A stretch of DNA of 64,000 nt from Candidatus Rhodoferax randersensis (lineage in GTDB: Bacteria > Pseudomonadota > Gammaproteobacteria > Burkholderiales > Burkholderiaceae_C). How positions within the stretch are numbered: the first letter of the stretch is position 1; each line of letters opens with the position of its first letter. Location: NCBI GenBank assembly GCA_016718155.1, contig JADKEH010000047.1, forward strand, positions 1-64,000, in the 5' to 3' direction. The notes beneath the pieces are model-generated. The model was given only the letters and a program-made list of their open reading frames with translations, made no database searches and was not told the DNA's origin. Positions 51,423 through 61,912 of this stretch are shown here, one piece after another. The translations under genes were made by a program, and so were the position numbers.

Positions 51423-52802
51423 TCAGTTCCCTGCACCAGGCAAAGTCACTACGATTTCCAGCCCTGGCTGCGCGTTCTTCACGATAAAACTGCCACCGTG
51501 TGCTAGCACCACCAGCTTGCACAAATACAAGCCCAAACCCACGCCACCAGTGGCGCGCTCACGCGACGCGTCGGGCCGGTAAAAGGGTTCAGCCAGATGC
51601 GCCAAGGCGGCGTCATCGACACCCGGACCGTGGTCCCGCACGCGGATACGCACACCCGATGAGCCACCCGCTGTTTTGGCAACACACGGCTGCACGCTGA
51701 TCTCTGGCGACTGCGCCGCCCCGACGCTGTGACGCAAGGCGTTGTCCAGCAGGTTGCGCAACAGCAAGCGCATGCGGGCGCGGTCCAGTTGCAGCAGTGG
51801 CAAGTTGGCGGCGATGTCCTGCTGCACTGGCGGCGCGCCGTCCAGTGCGGCGACTACCTCGGCCACCAGCACGGCCAGGTCGGTAGGTTCGCGCTGCAAG
51901 GCCACGTGGGGACTGGCCAAGCGTTCGCTTTCCAACAGATCCGTCACCAGGTCACGCATCAGCGCCAGGTCGCGCAGCAAGGCGTCGCGATTGGCTTGCA
52001 GCTCGGGGTTGTCGGGCAACAGCTCGGTGTTCAGGCGTGCGCGTGTCAGCGGGCTGCGCAACTCATGGCTGATCGCCAGCAACAGCGTGCGCTTGGCATC
52101 GAGCATGTTTTGCAGGTCCGAGCCCATGGTGTTGATGGTGGCAGCCAGCACCCCCAGCTCGTCCGGCCGTTGCGGATGGCGCACCGGGATCGGTTGCGAG
52201 AAATCGCCACGGCCAAAGCGTTGTGCCCCGTCGCGAATCTGGTCCAGCGGACGCAGCATGCGGCGCACGCGGGCGTAGGCCAGTGCCGTCAGGGCCAGCA
52301 GCACGCCCAGGGTGATCCAGCCAACCAGGCGTGGCCGGTTGTGCCAGATTTGCGTGTTCAAACCAAACTGGATGCGATGGCCGTCCAGCGTGGTGCGTTC
52401 CAGAATACGCGGCTCATGGCGGCGCCAGTCGTCCTCGGTCCACCCCTCCCGCCAGCGCGAATCGGTCTCTGCCGTGGCGGGGTGACTGCGCCAGTTGACG
52501 TCCGGCCCGCTGATGCGCACGGTAACCGGCAGGCGCTGCACCAGCGCCTGCGCACGCTCGATGCTGGGCGGGATGCCAATTTCTCCGGCAAGGTGGTCCA
52601 CGTAGTCCATCAGCAGGGGACGCGCCGCATCGCGCCAACCCACCGACAAGGCCCGTTGCATGCCAAACAGGAAGGCGCCTGCCATGGCCATGGCAAGCAG
52701 CACAAACATCACCACCAGGCGCACACGCAGCGAGTGCCCCAGGGCGTGGCGCGCGCGGCGGTGCCATGGAGCGCGACCGGTCGGTGCAGCGGGGGCTGTC
52801 AT
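51423..52802 (-). CDS. Sensor histidine kinase (CpxA/EnvZ-like)
   Basis: A 459-residue kinase: membrane helix near 30-50, periplasmic sensor (about 52-165), second helix (WITLGVLLALTALAY), HAMP (RVRRMLRPLDQIRDGAQRF), the phosphoacceptor ISHELRSPLTR near 240, N box NLLDNALRH, G1 DHGPGV and G2 GVGLGLYL. All catalytic boxes are intact. It overlaps the response regulator stop by four bases (ATGA) and is the last gene of an operon that starts with a Spy/CpxP-like protein, supporting an envelope-stress role. Confidence 0.93.
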   Translation of the reverse strand: MTAPAAPTGRAPWHRRARHALGHSLRVRLVVMFVLLAMAMAGAFLFGMQRALSVGWRDAARPLLMDYVDHLAGEIGIPPSIERAQALVQRLPVTVRISGPDVNWRSHPATAETDSRWREGWTEDDWRRHEPRILERTTLDGHRIQFGLNTQIWHNRPRLVGWITLGVLLALTALAYARVRRMLRPLDQIRDGAQRFGRGDFSQPIPVRHPQRPDELGVLAATINTMGSDLQNMLDAKRTLLLAISHELRSPLTRARLNTELLPDNPELQANRDALLRDLALMRDLVTDLLESERLASPHVALQREPTDLAVLVAEVVAALDGAPPVQQDIAANLPLLQLDRARMRLLLRNLLDNALRHSVGAAQSPEISVQPCVAKTAGGSSGVRIRVRDHGPGVDDAALAHLAEPFYRPDASRERATGGVGLGLYLCKLVVLAHGGSFIVKNAQPGLEIVVTLPGAGN

Positions 52803-53515
52803 GGCTGGACTCGCCCGCCGCCAGCGGTTGGCGCCCGACCCAGCGCCAGCGCGTAGCCGGCATTGCGCAGGGTCTTGATGGCGTCCAGCGGTTCAAGCTT
52901 CTTGCGCAAGCGGCTCACCACGATGTCCACCGCGCGGGTGTACAGCTCGGCCTCGTGGCCGCGCAAGTGGTTCAGGATGTCGTCGCGGGTGAACACCTTG
53001 CCGGCGTCACGCGCCAGCAGGTGCAGCAAATCGAACTCGGTGCTGGTGAGCTCCAGGCTCTGCCCCTGACGCAACACCGTGCGGGTGGTCGGGTCGATCG
53101 ACAAGCCATCAAACTCCAGACAGCTCGCTGCTGGCGCGCTGGTGGTGCGCCGGCGCAGCACGGTCTGCACCCGCGCCACCAGTTCGCGTGGCTCAAAGGG
53201 CTTGGGCACGTAGTCATCGGCACCCAACTCCAACCCAACCACGCGGTCCATCACGTCGCCACGTGCCGTCAGCATGATGATCGGGATATCACTCTCTTTG
53301 CGGATGGTGCGGCACAACTCGAAGCCGTCCATCTCAGGCAGCATCACATCCAGAATGGCTGCGTCGAAACCGCCCTGCCGAGGCGCCGCGCGCAACAGCG
53401 CCAGACCCTCGCTGGGGCGCAGCGCGCAGGTCAGGCTCATGTCAAAGCGCGCAAAGTAGGCCGCCAGGGGCGGCCCCAGTTGCGCGTCGTCGTCGATCAG
53501 CAGGATGCGGGGCAT
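52799..53515 (-). CDS. OmpR-family response regulator (CpxR-like)
   Basis: A 238-residue regulator. The receiver (1-115) has the acidic D8-D9-D10, phosphoacceptor D56 (ILDVMLPEMDG), T83 and K105 (VPKPF); the C-terminus is a winged helix (LTSTEFDLLHLLARDAGKVFTR, VDIVVSRLRKKL). ATG at 53515 (MPRILLIDDD) chosen. It overlaps the preceding 107-residue gene by 19 bases and the kinase gene by four, so the set is tightly coupled. Confidence 0.93.
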   Translation of the reverse strand: MPRILLIDDDAQLGPPLAAYFARFDMSLTCALRPSEGLALLRAAPRQGGFDAAILDVMLPEMDGFELCRTIRKESDIPIIMLTARGDVMDRVVGLELGADDYVPKPFEPRELVARVQTVLRRRTTSAPAASCLEFDGLSIDPTTRTVLRQGQSLELTSTEFDLLHLLARDAGKVFTRDDILNHLRGHEAELYTRAVDIVVSRLRKKLEPLDAIKTLRNAGYALALGRAPTAGGGRVQP

Positions 53516-53820
53516 GCGTGATTGTCCCATCGCGCCACATGGGCGCGGTGGCGCAGGATGAACTGGCGTACGCGCTGCTGCTGGTCACCGGCCAGACGGT
53601 CAAAACGGTCGGCACTGTCCATCACCGACTGGAGCACGCCAGGCTGCAATGGCGAGCGGCCCTGCAACAAACCATGTGCGTGTTCGCGATCGAACCGTGG
53701 CCCCCATACCAGAGCCAGCAACTCGGCGTGGGGGTCTGGAAGCTCAGCCAGCAAGGAGGGACCGTAGACGCGCACCGGTTGGGCCCAGTCGTGCAGCGCC
53801 AAGGCCTGGGTGGCGGCCAT
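53497..53820 (-). CDS. Hypothetical 107-residue protein in the Cpx-like operon
   Basis: A cytoplasmic protein with no signal peptide: MAATQALALHDWAQPVRVYG, then LLAELPDPHAELLALVWGPRFDREHAHGLL, ending RQFILRHRAHVARWDNH. I recognise no domain. It begins six bases after the Spy-like stop and overlaps the response regulator start by 19 bases, which makes it very likely a translated member of the operon. It could be a DUF of limited distribution in Comamonadaceae. The role may be in signalling with its neighbours, which is inference. Confidence 0.7.
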   Translation of the reverse strand: MAATQALALHDWAQPVRVYGPSLLAELPDPHAELLALVWGPRFDREHAHGLLQGRSPLQPGVLQSVMDSADRFDRLAGDQQQRVRQFILRHRAHVARWDNHACPASC

Positions 53821-53826
53821 CGCCCA

Positions 53827-54297
53827 TCACCCGCGGTGCATCCAGCGACCGCGACGCTGCATGAAGTCGCGCACCTTCTGTTGCTGGGTCGGGTTCAGAC
53901 TGTCGTAGAAGTCGGCCAGGGCGGCAATCACCTCCGGGCTCTTGCCTTGGATGGCGGCGGTCTTCTCGGTCACCAGGGCCTGCGCGCGAGCCTTGTCGAA
54001 CTTGTCGCCGGCCACCAAGGCTTGCACCTCGGCGCGTGGGTCCTTGTTTTGACCGACCAGCGCCGCACGCTGCTCATGCAGCTTGTCAGCCAGCGCGGTC
54101 AGGCGTTTCTTCTGGTCTACATTGAGTTCGAGTTTGCTGCTGACGCGGTCCACCATCTTGCCGCGGAACTGGGCCGACTCTTCGGCGCTCATGTTGGCAC
54201 TCCAACTGTGCTGCCGATGACCGCAGGCGGACAGGCCGCCAACAAGAATGGAGGCGCCAAACAGGCCAATCAGGGTTCGTTTGATCCAGGTTTTCAT
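53827..54297 (-). CDS. Spy/CpxP-family periplasmic protein
   Basis: A 156-residue secreted protein. The N-terminus MKTWIKRTLIGLFGASILVGG leads to LSAC, a possible lipobox with Cys25, then the Spy/CpxP domain with the family's two LTxxQ-like motifs degenerated to LNVDQKKRLTAL (about 60) and LNPTQQQKVRDF (about 138). Spy and CpxP bind misfolded proteins in the periplasm and feed into Cpx signalling. It leads the operon with the response regulator and kinase. ATG at 54297 chosen. Confidence 0.85.
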   Translation of the reverse strand: MKTWIKRTLIGLFGASILVGGLSACGHRQHSWSANMSAEESAQFRGKMVDRVSSKLELNVDQKKRLTALADKLHEQRAALVGQNKDPRAEVQALVAGDKFDKARAQALVTEKTAAIQGKSPEVIAALADFYDSLNPTQQQKVRDFMQRRGRWMHRG

Positions 54298-54392
54298 GAC
54301 AGGGTTTCCTTTCGGGTTGAACATGGCTGTCATGGTGCCCGCCACGGCGCGTGGCGTCTTCTCTGGGCGGTATCGCTTTGTTTCGTTTTATT

Positions 54393-57300
54393 TCAGACCC
54401 GCGCCAACACCGGCCCCAGCGCCACGCCGGTCGGCGTGCCCAACCGGACCACGTCTTCCGGTGTTGCCGCACCCACCACACGCCCGCCGGCCGCGCCGCC
54501 GTCCGGCCCCAGGTCGATGATCCAGTCGGCCTCGGCAATCACGTCCAGGTCATGTTCGATCACCACCACGCTATGGCCCCCGTCGACCAGGCGGTGCAAC
54601 ACCGCGATGAGCCGTTGCACGTCTGCCATGTGCAAACCGACCGTCGGCTCGTCCAACACGTACAAGGTGTGCGGCGCCTTCTGGCCACGCCGGGTGATGT
54701 CGTCGCGCACCTTGCTGAGCTCGGTCACCAGCTTGATGCGCTGGGCCTCGCCGCCGCTGAGCGTGGGCGAGGGTTGCCCCAGGGTCAGATAACCCAGGCC
54801 CACGTCTTTGAGTAATTGCAGCGGGTGGCTGATGGCGGGCATGGCGGCGAAGAAGTCCACCGCCTCGTCCACTTCCATTTGCAACACGTCGCCAATGTTC
54901 TTGCCGCGCCAGCTCACCGCCTGCGTCTCGGGGTTGAAGCGCGCGCCCTTGCAGGTTTCACACAGCACTTTCACGTCCGGCAGAAAGCTCATGGCAATGG
55001 TGCGGATGCCCTGCCCTTCACAACTAGGGCAACGGCCGTCACCGGTGTTGAAACTGAAACGGTTGGCGGCGTAACCCCGCGCCTTGGCCTCCAGCGTGTC
55101 GGCAAACAGTTTACGGATGATGTCCCAGAAGCCGATGTAGGTAGCCGGGCAACTGCGCGGCGTCTTGCCAATGGGGGTTTGGTCCACTTCCAGCACGCGG
55201 TCGATCACCTCAAAACCGGTGACCTGCTCGCAGCCGCTCCAGGTGATAGTCTCGCCCGCAGCCAACGCGTCACGACCGGCTTTGGTGCTGCGTTGTTGCA
55301 CCGCCACCTGAACGTTGGCCAGCAACACATCACGCGCCAGTGTCGACTTGCCCGAACCGGACACGCCCGTGACGGCCACCAGTCGCTTGAGCGGCACCTG
55401 CGCCGTGACGTTTTGCAGGTTGTGCAGATTGGCACCATGGATGCCGAGCCAAAGTTGTGCGTCATGCTCCTTGCCGGTGGACGCCGGTGGCCACGTTACG
55501 CCTCGCCGCGCTTGCACCGGGTGTTTCATGGCGTGTAACAGGTAACGCCCGGTCTGCGAGTCCGGCGCGTTTTGCAAGTCCGCCACCGAGCCCTGCGCCA
55601 CCAACTGGCCACCCCGTTTGCCCGCGCTGGGACCGATGTCAATCAAGTGCTCGGCGCGGCGGATGGTGTCCTCATCGTGCTCCACCACCACCAGCGTGTT
55701 GCCCTTGTCGCTCAAGGACTGCAGTGCGCTGAGCAGAATCTGGTTGTCGCGCGCGTGCAGGCCAATAGTCGGCTCGTCCAGCACATAACAAACCCCCTGC
55801 AGGTTGCTGCCCAGTTGCGCCGCCAGGCGAATACGTTGCGCCTCGCCACCGCTGAGGGTGGGCGCGCCCCGGTCCAGCGTGAGGTAGCCCAGGCCCACCT
55901 CCTCCAGAAACTCCAGCCGGCTCTTGATCTCGGGCACCAGGTCGCGCGCAATCTCGGTCTCGCGCTGCGTCATGCCACCCGCCACTTGCAGGGTGTCGAC
56001 CCATTTGCGCACGTCGCCGACGCTCAGGCGAGCGATCTCGGTGATGCCAACGCCCAGCCGCCCCGTGGCCGCGTCCGCGCCAAACTTGACTGCACGCGCC
56101 GTCGGGTTGAGGCGGGTGCCCTGGCAGCTTGGGCAGGCCACGTCAGCCAAGTCTTCCACCTCCGGCTCGGCGAAGGTTTGTTCGCGGCCCTTGTCGTCAT
56201 CGTCGCGCACCGAGTCGTCAAACACCTTGCGCTGGTCCTTGTTCAAACGCACGCCGGTGCCCACGCAGTCCGGGCACCAACCGTGTTTGCTGTTGTAGGA
56301 GAACAGACGCGGGTCCAACTCCGCATAACTGGTGCTGCACACCGGGCAGGCGCGTTTGGTGGAAAAGGCCTCCACCACACCGATGCCGGCTGTGGGCACA
56401 CCCGCCTGCATGGCGGCACGCAGGCCGTCCAGCGCACTCAAAACATGCACCACCCCTTTGCCATGGGTGAGCGCGGTGGCCAGCGCCTGGCGCAACTCGG
56501 TCTCGCGCTGCGGTGACACCTCCAGGCTGAGCACCGGCAACTCGATGGTGTGCTCCTTGAAACGATCGATGCGCGGGAAACCGGTGGTCGGCAGAAAGTT
56601 GCCGTCCACCCGCAAATGGGTGAAGCCACGCGGGCGGGCCCAGTCGGCGAGTTCGGTGTAGACCCCCTTGCGGTTCATCACCAGCGGCGCCAGCAGGCCA
56701 ATGTGTTGTCCCCGGAAACGGCGCAACAACTGCGCCGCGATGCTGTCCGCCGTTTGCGGCGCCACCGGTGTGCCGTCATGGACGCAATGCTGCAGCCCCA
56801 GCTTGACGTAGAGCAGCCGCAGGAAGTGCCAGACCTCGGTGGTGGTGCCCACGGTCGACTTGCGCCCGCCGCGCGACAGACGTTGCTCGATGGCGACCGT
56901 GGGGGCAATGCCATAGACCGCGTCAACATCCGGCCGGCCGGCCGGCTGCACGATGGAGCGCGCGTAGGCGTTGAGTGATTCCAGGTAACGGCGCTGGCCT
57001 TCGTTGAACAGGATGTCGAACGCCAGCGTCGACTTGCCGGAGCCCGACACCCCGGTGATGACATTGAACTTGCCGCGCGGGATGTTGACGCTCAGGCTCT
57101 TGAGGTTGTGCTCGCGGGCGTTGATGATTTGGATTTCGTTGCGGTCATTGGGCCCGAGAGCATCGCGTGGCGATCCAAGTCGTGGGGCGCCAGCATGGAT
57201 CGCCGCGTCGCTGCGCTCCTCGCGATGACGACCTTTCGCCTCGACGGTCGGAGCCCCTTCCACTTCGTCATCGCGAGCGTAGCGCGGCGATCCCAGGCGT

Positions 57301-60300
57301 GGGGCGCCAGCATGGATCGCCGCGTCGCTGCGCTCCTCGCGATGACGACCTTTCGCCTCGACGGTCGGGGCCCCTGCCACTTCGTCATCGCGAGCGTAGC
57401 GTGGCGATCCATGCTGGCGCGCCAAGGTGGATGGCCGCGTCGCTGGCGCGCCTCGCAATGACGGGTAGGCTTCGGCATCTCGTTCCCTAACCGCATGGTT
57501 ACCCAGCCCCAGCGTGCTGTCGTACTCCCGCAGGGCCAGCGCGGTGTGCGAGCTGGCGTGCAGGCGCACCTCTTCTGGTGTGCCCTGGGCCACCAGCAGG
57601 CCGCCGGCCTCGCCGCCTTCCGGACCCAGGTCGATCAGCCAGTCACTTGAGCGAATCACGTCCAGGTTGTGCTCGATCACGATGATGGAATGCCCCGCAT
57701 CGAGCAGGCGGCGCATGGCGCGCATCAGTTTGGCGATGTCGTCAAAGTGCAGCCCGGTGGTCGGCTCGTCAAACATGAACAGCGTGCCGCGCCGCGCCAT
57801 GGGCTGGCCACTGGCGGTCGCGGTCTTGGCCGCGCCGGCCAGGAAGCCCGCCAGCTTGAGCCGCTGCGCCTCACCGCCCGACAGGGTGGGCACCGGTTGC
57901 CCCAGCTTGACGTACTCCAGGCCCACGTCCACGATCGGCTGCAGGGTGCGCAACACCTCGCGGTCCTGGGCGAACAGGCTCACCGCCTCGCTCACCGTCA
58001 GGTCCAACACCGCCGACACGTTGAGGTGCCGCCCGCCGCGCTCCACGGCCACTTCCAGAATTTCAGGCCGGTAGCGCTGGCCATTGCAATCCGGGCAACG
58101 CAGGTAAACATCGCTCAGGAACTGCATCTCCACATGCTCGAAACCCGAGCCGCCACAGGTGGCGCAGCGCCCGTCACCGGTGTTGGTGCTGAATTTGCTG
58201 GCGGTGTAGCTGCGTTCGCGCGACAGCGGCGCATTGGCAAAGATCTCGCGCAAGGCATCCCAGGCGCCCACATAACTGACTGGGTTGGAGCGTGCCGTCT
58301 TGCCAATTGGCGACTGGTCGACAAACACTACTTCGCTGATCCAGTCGGCCCCCAGCAAGGCGTCGTGTTGACCCGGCGCGTCGGTGGACTTGCCGAAGTG
58401 GCGCAACAGGGCCGGCGCCAGCACATCCTGGATCAGCGTCGATTTGCCCGAGCCACTGACACCGGTGACACACACCAGGCGCTGCAAGGGGAACTCGACC
58501 GTCAGATTCTTCAAGTTGTGCTCACGCGCGCCCTGCAAAATCAGCCGTGGTGTGTTGGCCGCCACCAGCCGCTTGAAGCCCATGCCCACGTGTTTGCGCC
58601 CGCCCAGGTAGGCGCCGGTCAGCGTGTCGGCGTGGCGCAGTTCGTCGGTCGTGCCATCAAACACGATCTGGCCCCCGCGTTCGCCGGGGCCGGGCCCCAT
58701 GTCGATCACACGGTCGGCCGCCATCATCACCGCCGGGTCGTGCTCCACCACCACCAGCGTGTTGCCGGCATCGCGCAGGCGCTGCATCGCCAGGGTGATG
58801 CGGTGCATGTCGCGCGGGTGCAGGCCGATGCTGGGCTCGTCCAGCACAAACAGGGTGTTGACCAGCGAGGTGCCCAGCGCCGTGGTGAGGTTGATGCGCT
58901 GCACCTCGCCGCCCGACAGGGTGCGGCTCTGCCGGTCCAGCGTCAGGTAGCCAATGCCCACGTCGCACAGGTACTTGAGCCGGGTGTTGATTTCCTCGAA
59001 CAGCAGCTTGAGCGCCTTGTACTGGGCCTCATCGGCATGGCCCGGCAACCGTCGGCACGGCGCCCGAATCGGGGTCTGACCCCAATTGATCAAAGAAGCG
59101 CCGCAGCCGCTCGATCGGCAGCAGCATGAGGTCATGCAAACACAGCCCCGGCAGCGCTTCGAGCTGGGCCCGCGTCCAGCTCACCCCAGCGGGTAGAAAG
59201 CGCTTGCCCGGCTCCAGCACGGCGTCGGCTGCCGCGTGGTTACCGATGCGCCACAACAGACTCTCGGTTTTCAGGCGTGCGCCATTGCAGCTGGGGCAAG
59301 TGGTGTAGCTGCGGTACTTGGACAGCAGCACCCGGATGTGCATCTTGTAGGCCTTGGTCTCCAGGTACTCGAAGAAACGCTTGATGCCAAACCAGTGCTG
59401 GTTCCACTTGCCGTTCCAGTTGGGCGAGCCGTTGACCACCCAATGGTGCTGCTCGGGCGTGAGCTTGTACCAGGGCGTGTCGCGCGGAATACCCGCCGCC
59501 TCGGCGTGGCGCATCAAGTCGTCCTGGCACTCCTGCCAGGCCGGCGTCTGCATCGGCTTGACCGCCCCCGCCCGCAGGGTGAGCTTGTCGTTGGGAATCA
59601 CCAGCCCGTAGTCGACCCCAATGACGCGACCAAAACCGCGACAGGCTTCGCAGGCCCCAACCGCCGAGTTGAACGAGAACATCGAGGCAATCGGGTCGCT
59701 GTAGCGCAGGTCGCTCTCAGGGCAATGCAGGCCGGTGGAGAACTGCCAGATCAAGGGCGCGGCCTCCGGGTCTTCCGGCAACACATAGACCGCCATCCGA
59801 CCGCTACCGTGTTTGAGGGCAACCTCAATCGCCTCCACCACCCGTGACGACTCGACGCCGGCCAGTCGGAAACGATCCGCCACGACATCCAGCAGTTTGA
59901 CCGTCGCCAGGCTGGTGCTTTTGCCCGAAACCACCGTGGCGGTGGACTCGCGCTCGGCCTGCACCTTGGTAAAGCCGCTGGCCGATAGCCACTGCGTCAC
60001 CTCCTCGGCGCTGGTCGTGGCCGGCAACTGCACCGGGAACGTCACAACAAGACGAGCCCCCACGCCAGCCAGGTCATGTACTGCGCTACGCGCCACCAGT
60101 TCGGCATAGATCGACTGTGGCGAATCGTGCCGCACCGCTTGGGCGGTGGCGCGGTCATACAGGGCACCAGCACGGGCAAACAACAACTTCAAGTGGTCAT
60201 TCAGTTCGGTCATGGTGCCCACGGTGGAGCGCGAGGAGCGCACCGGGTTGGTCTGGTCAATGGCAATCGCCGCCGGCACGCCTTCCACCTTGTCCACGGC

Positions 60301-60519
60301 GGGTTTGTCCATGCGGTCCAGAAACTGGCGCGCGTAGGCCGAAAAGGTCTCCACGTAGCGGCGCTGACCTTCGGCAAACAGCGTGTCGAACACCAGGCTG
60401 GACTTGCCCGAGCCACTGGGGCCGGTGACCACCGTCAGCTCGCCGGTGCGAATGTCGAGGTCCAGGTTCTTGAGGTTGTGCTGGCGCGCGCCGCGGATGC
60501 GGATGATTCCCTGGGGCAT
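54393..60519 (-). CDS. Tandem (double-length) UvrA, one frameshift, with in-frame repeat insertion
   Basis: A protein of about 2,040 codons made of two UvrA modules, each with two ABC ATPases. Walker A motifs lie at about 60397-60423 (GPSGSGKSS), 58445-58471, 57028-57056 and 55344-55375; ABC signatures (LSGGE) near 58915, 57880, 55850 and 54760. Zinc knuckles are present (CPSCNGARLK, CPDCNGQRY, CPVCSTSYAE, CPSCEGQG). The N-terminal part (60519 to about 59040) and the rest are in different frames; the break is near 59040-59075, beside a GGGGTCTGACCCC palindrome in the linker before HADEAQYKALKLL. Between the modules lies a repeat block (57150-57465). Tandem UvrA proteins are known in Burkholderiales alongside normal UvrA, so this is probably the paralogue, not the main repair gene. 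Confidence 0.88.
57150..57465. repeat. In-frame palindromic repeats, including a 117-base tandem duplication, in uvrA
   Basis: CGTCATCGCGAGCGTAGCG and GTCGCTGCGCTCCTCGCGAT-type units occur here in both orientations. A 117-base block is duplicated head to tail (57184-57300 and 57301-57417) with about four differences. On the minus strand the period is exactly 39 codons and reads HREERSDAAIHAGAPRLGS then PRYARDDEV, so the duplication keeps the frame. It lies in the linker between the two UvrA modules. Confidence 0.88.
59071..59083. repeat. GGGGTCTGACCCC palindrome in the uvrA linker
   Basis: This 13-base near-palindrome, followed by CAATTG, resembles the short dispersed GGGGTCAGACCCC repeats I recall from betaproteobacterial genomes. 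It lies in the inter-domain linker of the first UvrA module, next to the frameshift. Only one copy is seen in the window. Confidence 0.5.
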
Positions 60520-60775
60520 GGATTGACTTCCCTGTTGTAGAGGCAGAACATTCTAGGCAGTTCAGGGCGGTTCGTGCTTTTCAGGGTTATGCGGGCCGGA
60601 CTGACGTGAAGTAGCGCCATGGCACCGAGCGCATCGGCTGCAAGAACTTGAGACACGTAGTTTCCCCAATGGAATGCCCGAGACACCAACCTAGACTGAC
60701 AGCACACCTCCAACATCCACCAATCAGTCAAGGGCAGCGCCAACGGTCTGTCCCGCAAAATTTCAGGAGTCCAGC

Positions 60776-61882
60776 ATGAAACCGACCCGCTTGCTTGCCA
60801 CCGCCACCGCCTTGCTTCTTTGGGCTGCGTCGGCACCAGCCCAGATCCTGATTGGTCAAACGGTGGGGGTGACGGGAGCCGTTGCCGCCACGGTGAAGGA
60901 GTCCATGACCGGCGCCGCGCTTTATATTGACGCCGTCAACGCCAAAGGGGGCATAGCGGGCGAAAAAATCGAGATCGTGACGCTGGACGACAAGTTCGAC
61001 ACCAAATTGGCCGCCGCCAATGCCCGCACACTGGTTGAGGAACGCAAGGTCCTGGCCCTGTTCATGAGCCGCGGCACGCCGCACACCGAGGGCATCATCC
61101 CGATCCTGGACCAGCATGGTGTGCCCCTGATTGGACCTTCCACCGGGGCCATGACCTTGCACAAGCCGCTGCGCAAACACGTCTTCAACGTGCGCGCCAC
61201 TTACCAGCGCGAGGCCGAGAGGGCCATTGCCCACCTGACCTCCCAAGGCATCACACGCATCGCCGTCATTCACGTGGACGACAGTTTTGGTGCCGATGGT
61301 CTGGTCGGCGCACAAAAGGGCCTGGATACCGCCAAGCTCAAACCGGTCGCGGTGGCCAAGTTCGATCGCACCAAGCCGGACTTTTCGGCCATCGTGCCGC
61401 TTATGGTCAAGACCGAGGCGCAGGCCATCGTCATCATTGGCTCGGGCACTGCAGTCGTGGACGGTATCAAGGCGGTCAAAGCGGCCAGCGGCGGAACCCA
61501 GTTCGTCACGCTGTCCAACAATGCCTCAGGCGGCTTCATCAAGCTCCTGGGCGACCAGGCGCGCGGCGTGATTGTCAGCCAGGTGCTGCCCCAGACGTTT
61601 ACCTACCCCTTGGTCAAGGAGGCCACCCAGTTGGCCAAGGCGCGCGACATCACCAACCTCAGCCCGGCCATGCTGGAGGGCTTTGCCACGGCCAAGGTGC
61701 TGGTGGAAGCGCTGCGGCGCAGCGGCTCCAAGCCCACGCGCGAGCGCCTTCAGGCAGCCCTGGAAAGCCTGGACAAATTTGACTTGGGTGGACTGGAAGT
61801 CAGCTTCAGCCCGACCGACCACACCGGCCTGGACTTCGCCGACCTGTCCATCATCTCGGCCGACGGAAAGTTCCGGCGCTGA
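60776..61882 (+). CDS. ABC transporter substrate-binding protein, branched-chain amino acid (Leu/Ile/Val) type
   Basis: A 368-residue periplasmic binding protein: signal peptide (1-23, ending APAQ), then type I fold with GAVAATVKESMTGAALYIDAVNAKGG, IEIVTLDDKFDT, GPSTGAMTLHKPL, RIAVIHVDDSFGADG and VPLMVKTEAQAIVIIG. The ligand is not clear; amino acids, amides or aromatics all occur. CAGGAG lies six bases before the ATG. A GGTCTGTCCCGCAAA repeat ends just upstream (60745-60759). No permease or ATPase genes follow, so it is an orphan here. Confidence 0.9.
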   Translation: MKPTRLLATATALLLWAASAPAQILIGQTVGVTGAVAATVKESMTGAALYIDAVNAKGGIAGEKIEIVTLDDKFDTKLAAANARTLVEERKVLALFMSRGTPHTEGIIPILDQHGVPLIGPSTGAMTLHKPLRKHVFNVRATYQREAERAIAHLTSQGITRIAVIHVDDSFGADGLVGAQKGLDTAKLKPVAVAKFDRTKPDFSAIVPLMVKTEAQAIVIIGSGTAVVDGIKAVKAASGGTQFVTLSNNASGGFIKLLGDQARGVIVSQVLPQTFTYPLVKEATQLAKARDITNLSPAMLEGFATAKVLVEALRRSGSKPTRERLQAALESLDKFDLGGLEVSFSPTDHTGLDFADLSIISADGKFRR

Positions 61883-61912
61883 CGGCTGGCCCCGGGCTCG
61901 CCCGTGGCGCGC

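Noticed and set aside
54393..60519. Reading the tandem UvrA as two independent genes with separate starts
   Set aside because: There is no ribosome binding site or plausible start for the second frame, and the protein sequence is continuous across a one-base shift inside a domain.
60520..60560. LexA box in front of the tandem uvrA (CTGTTGTAGAGGCAG)
   Set aside because: The second half lacks ACAG at the correct spacing, so SOS control is not supported.
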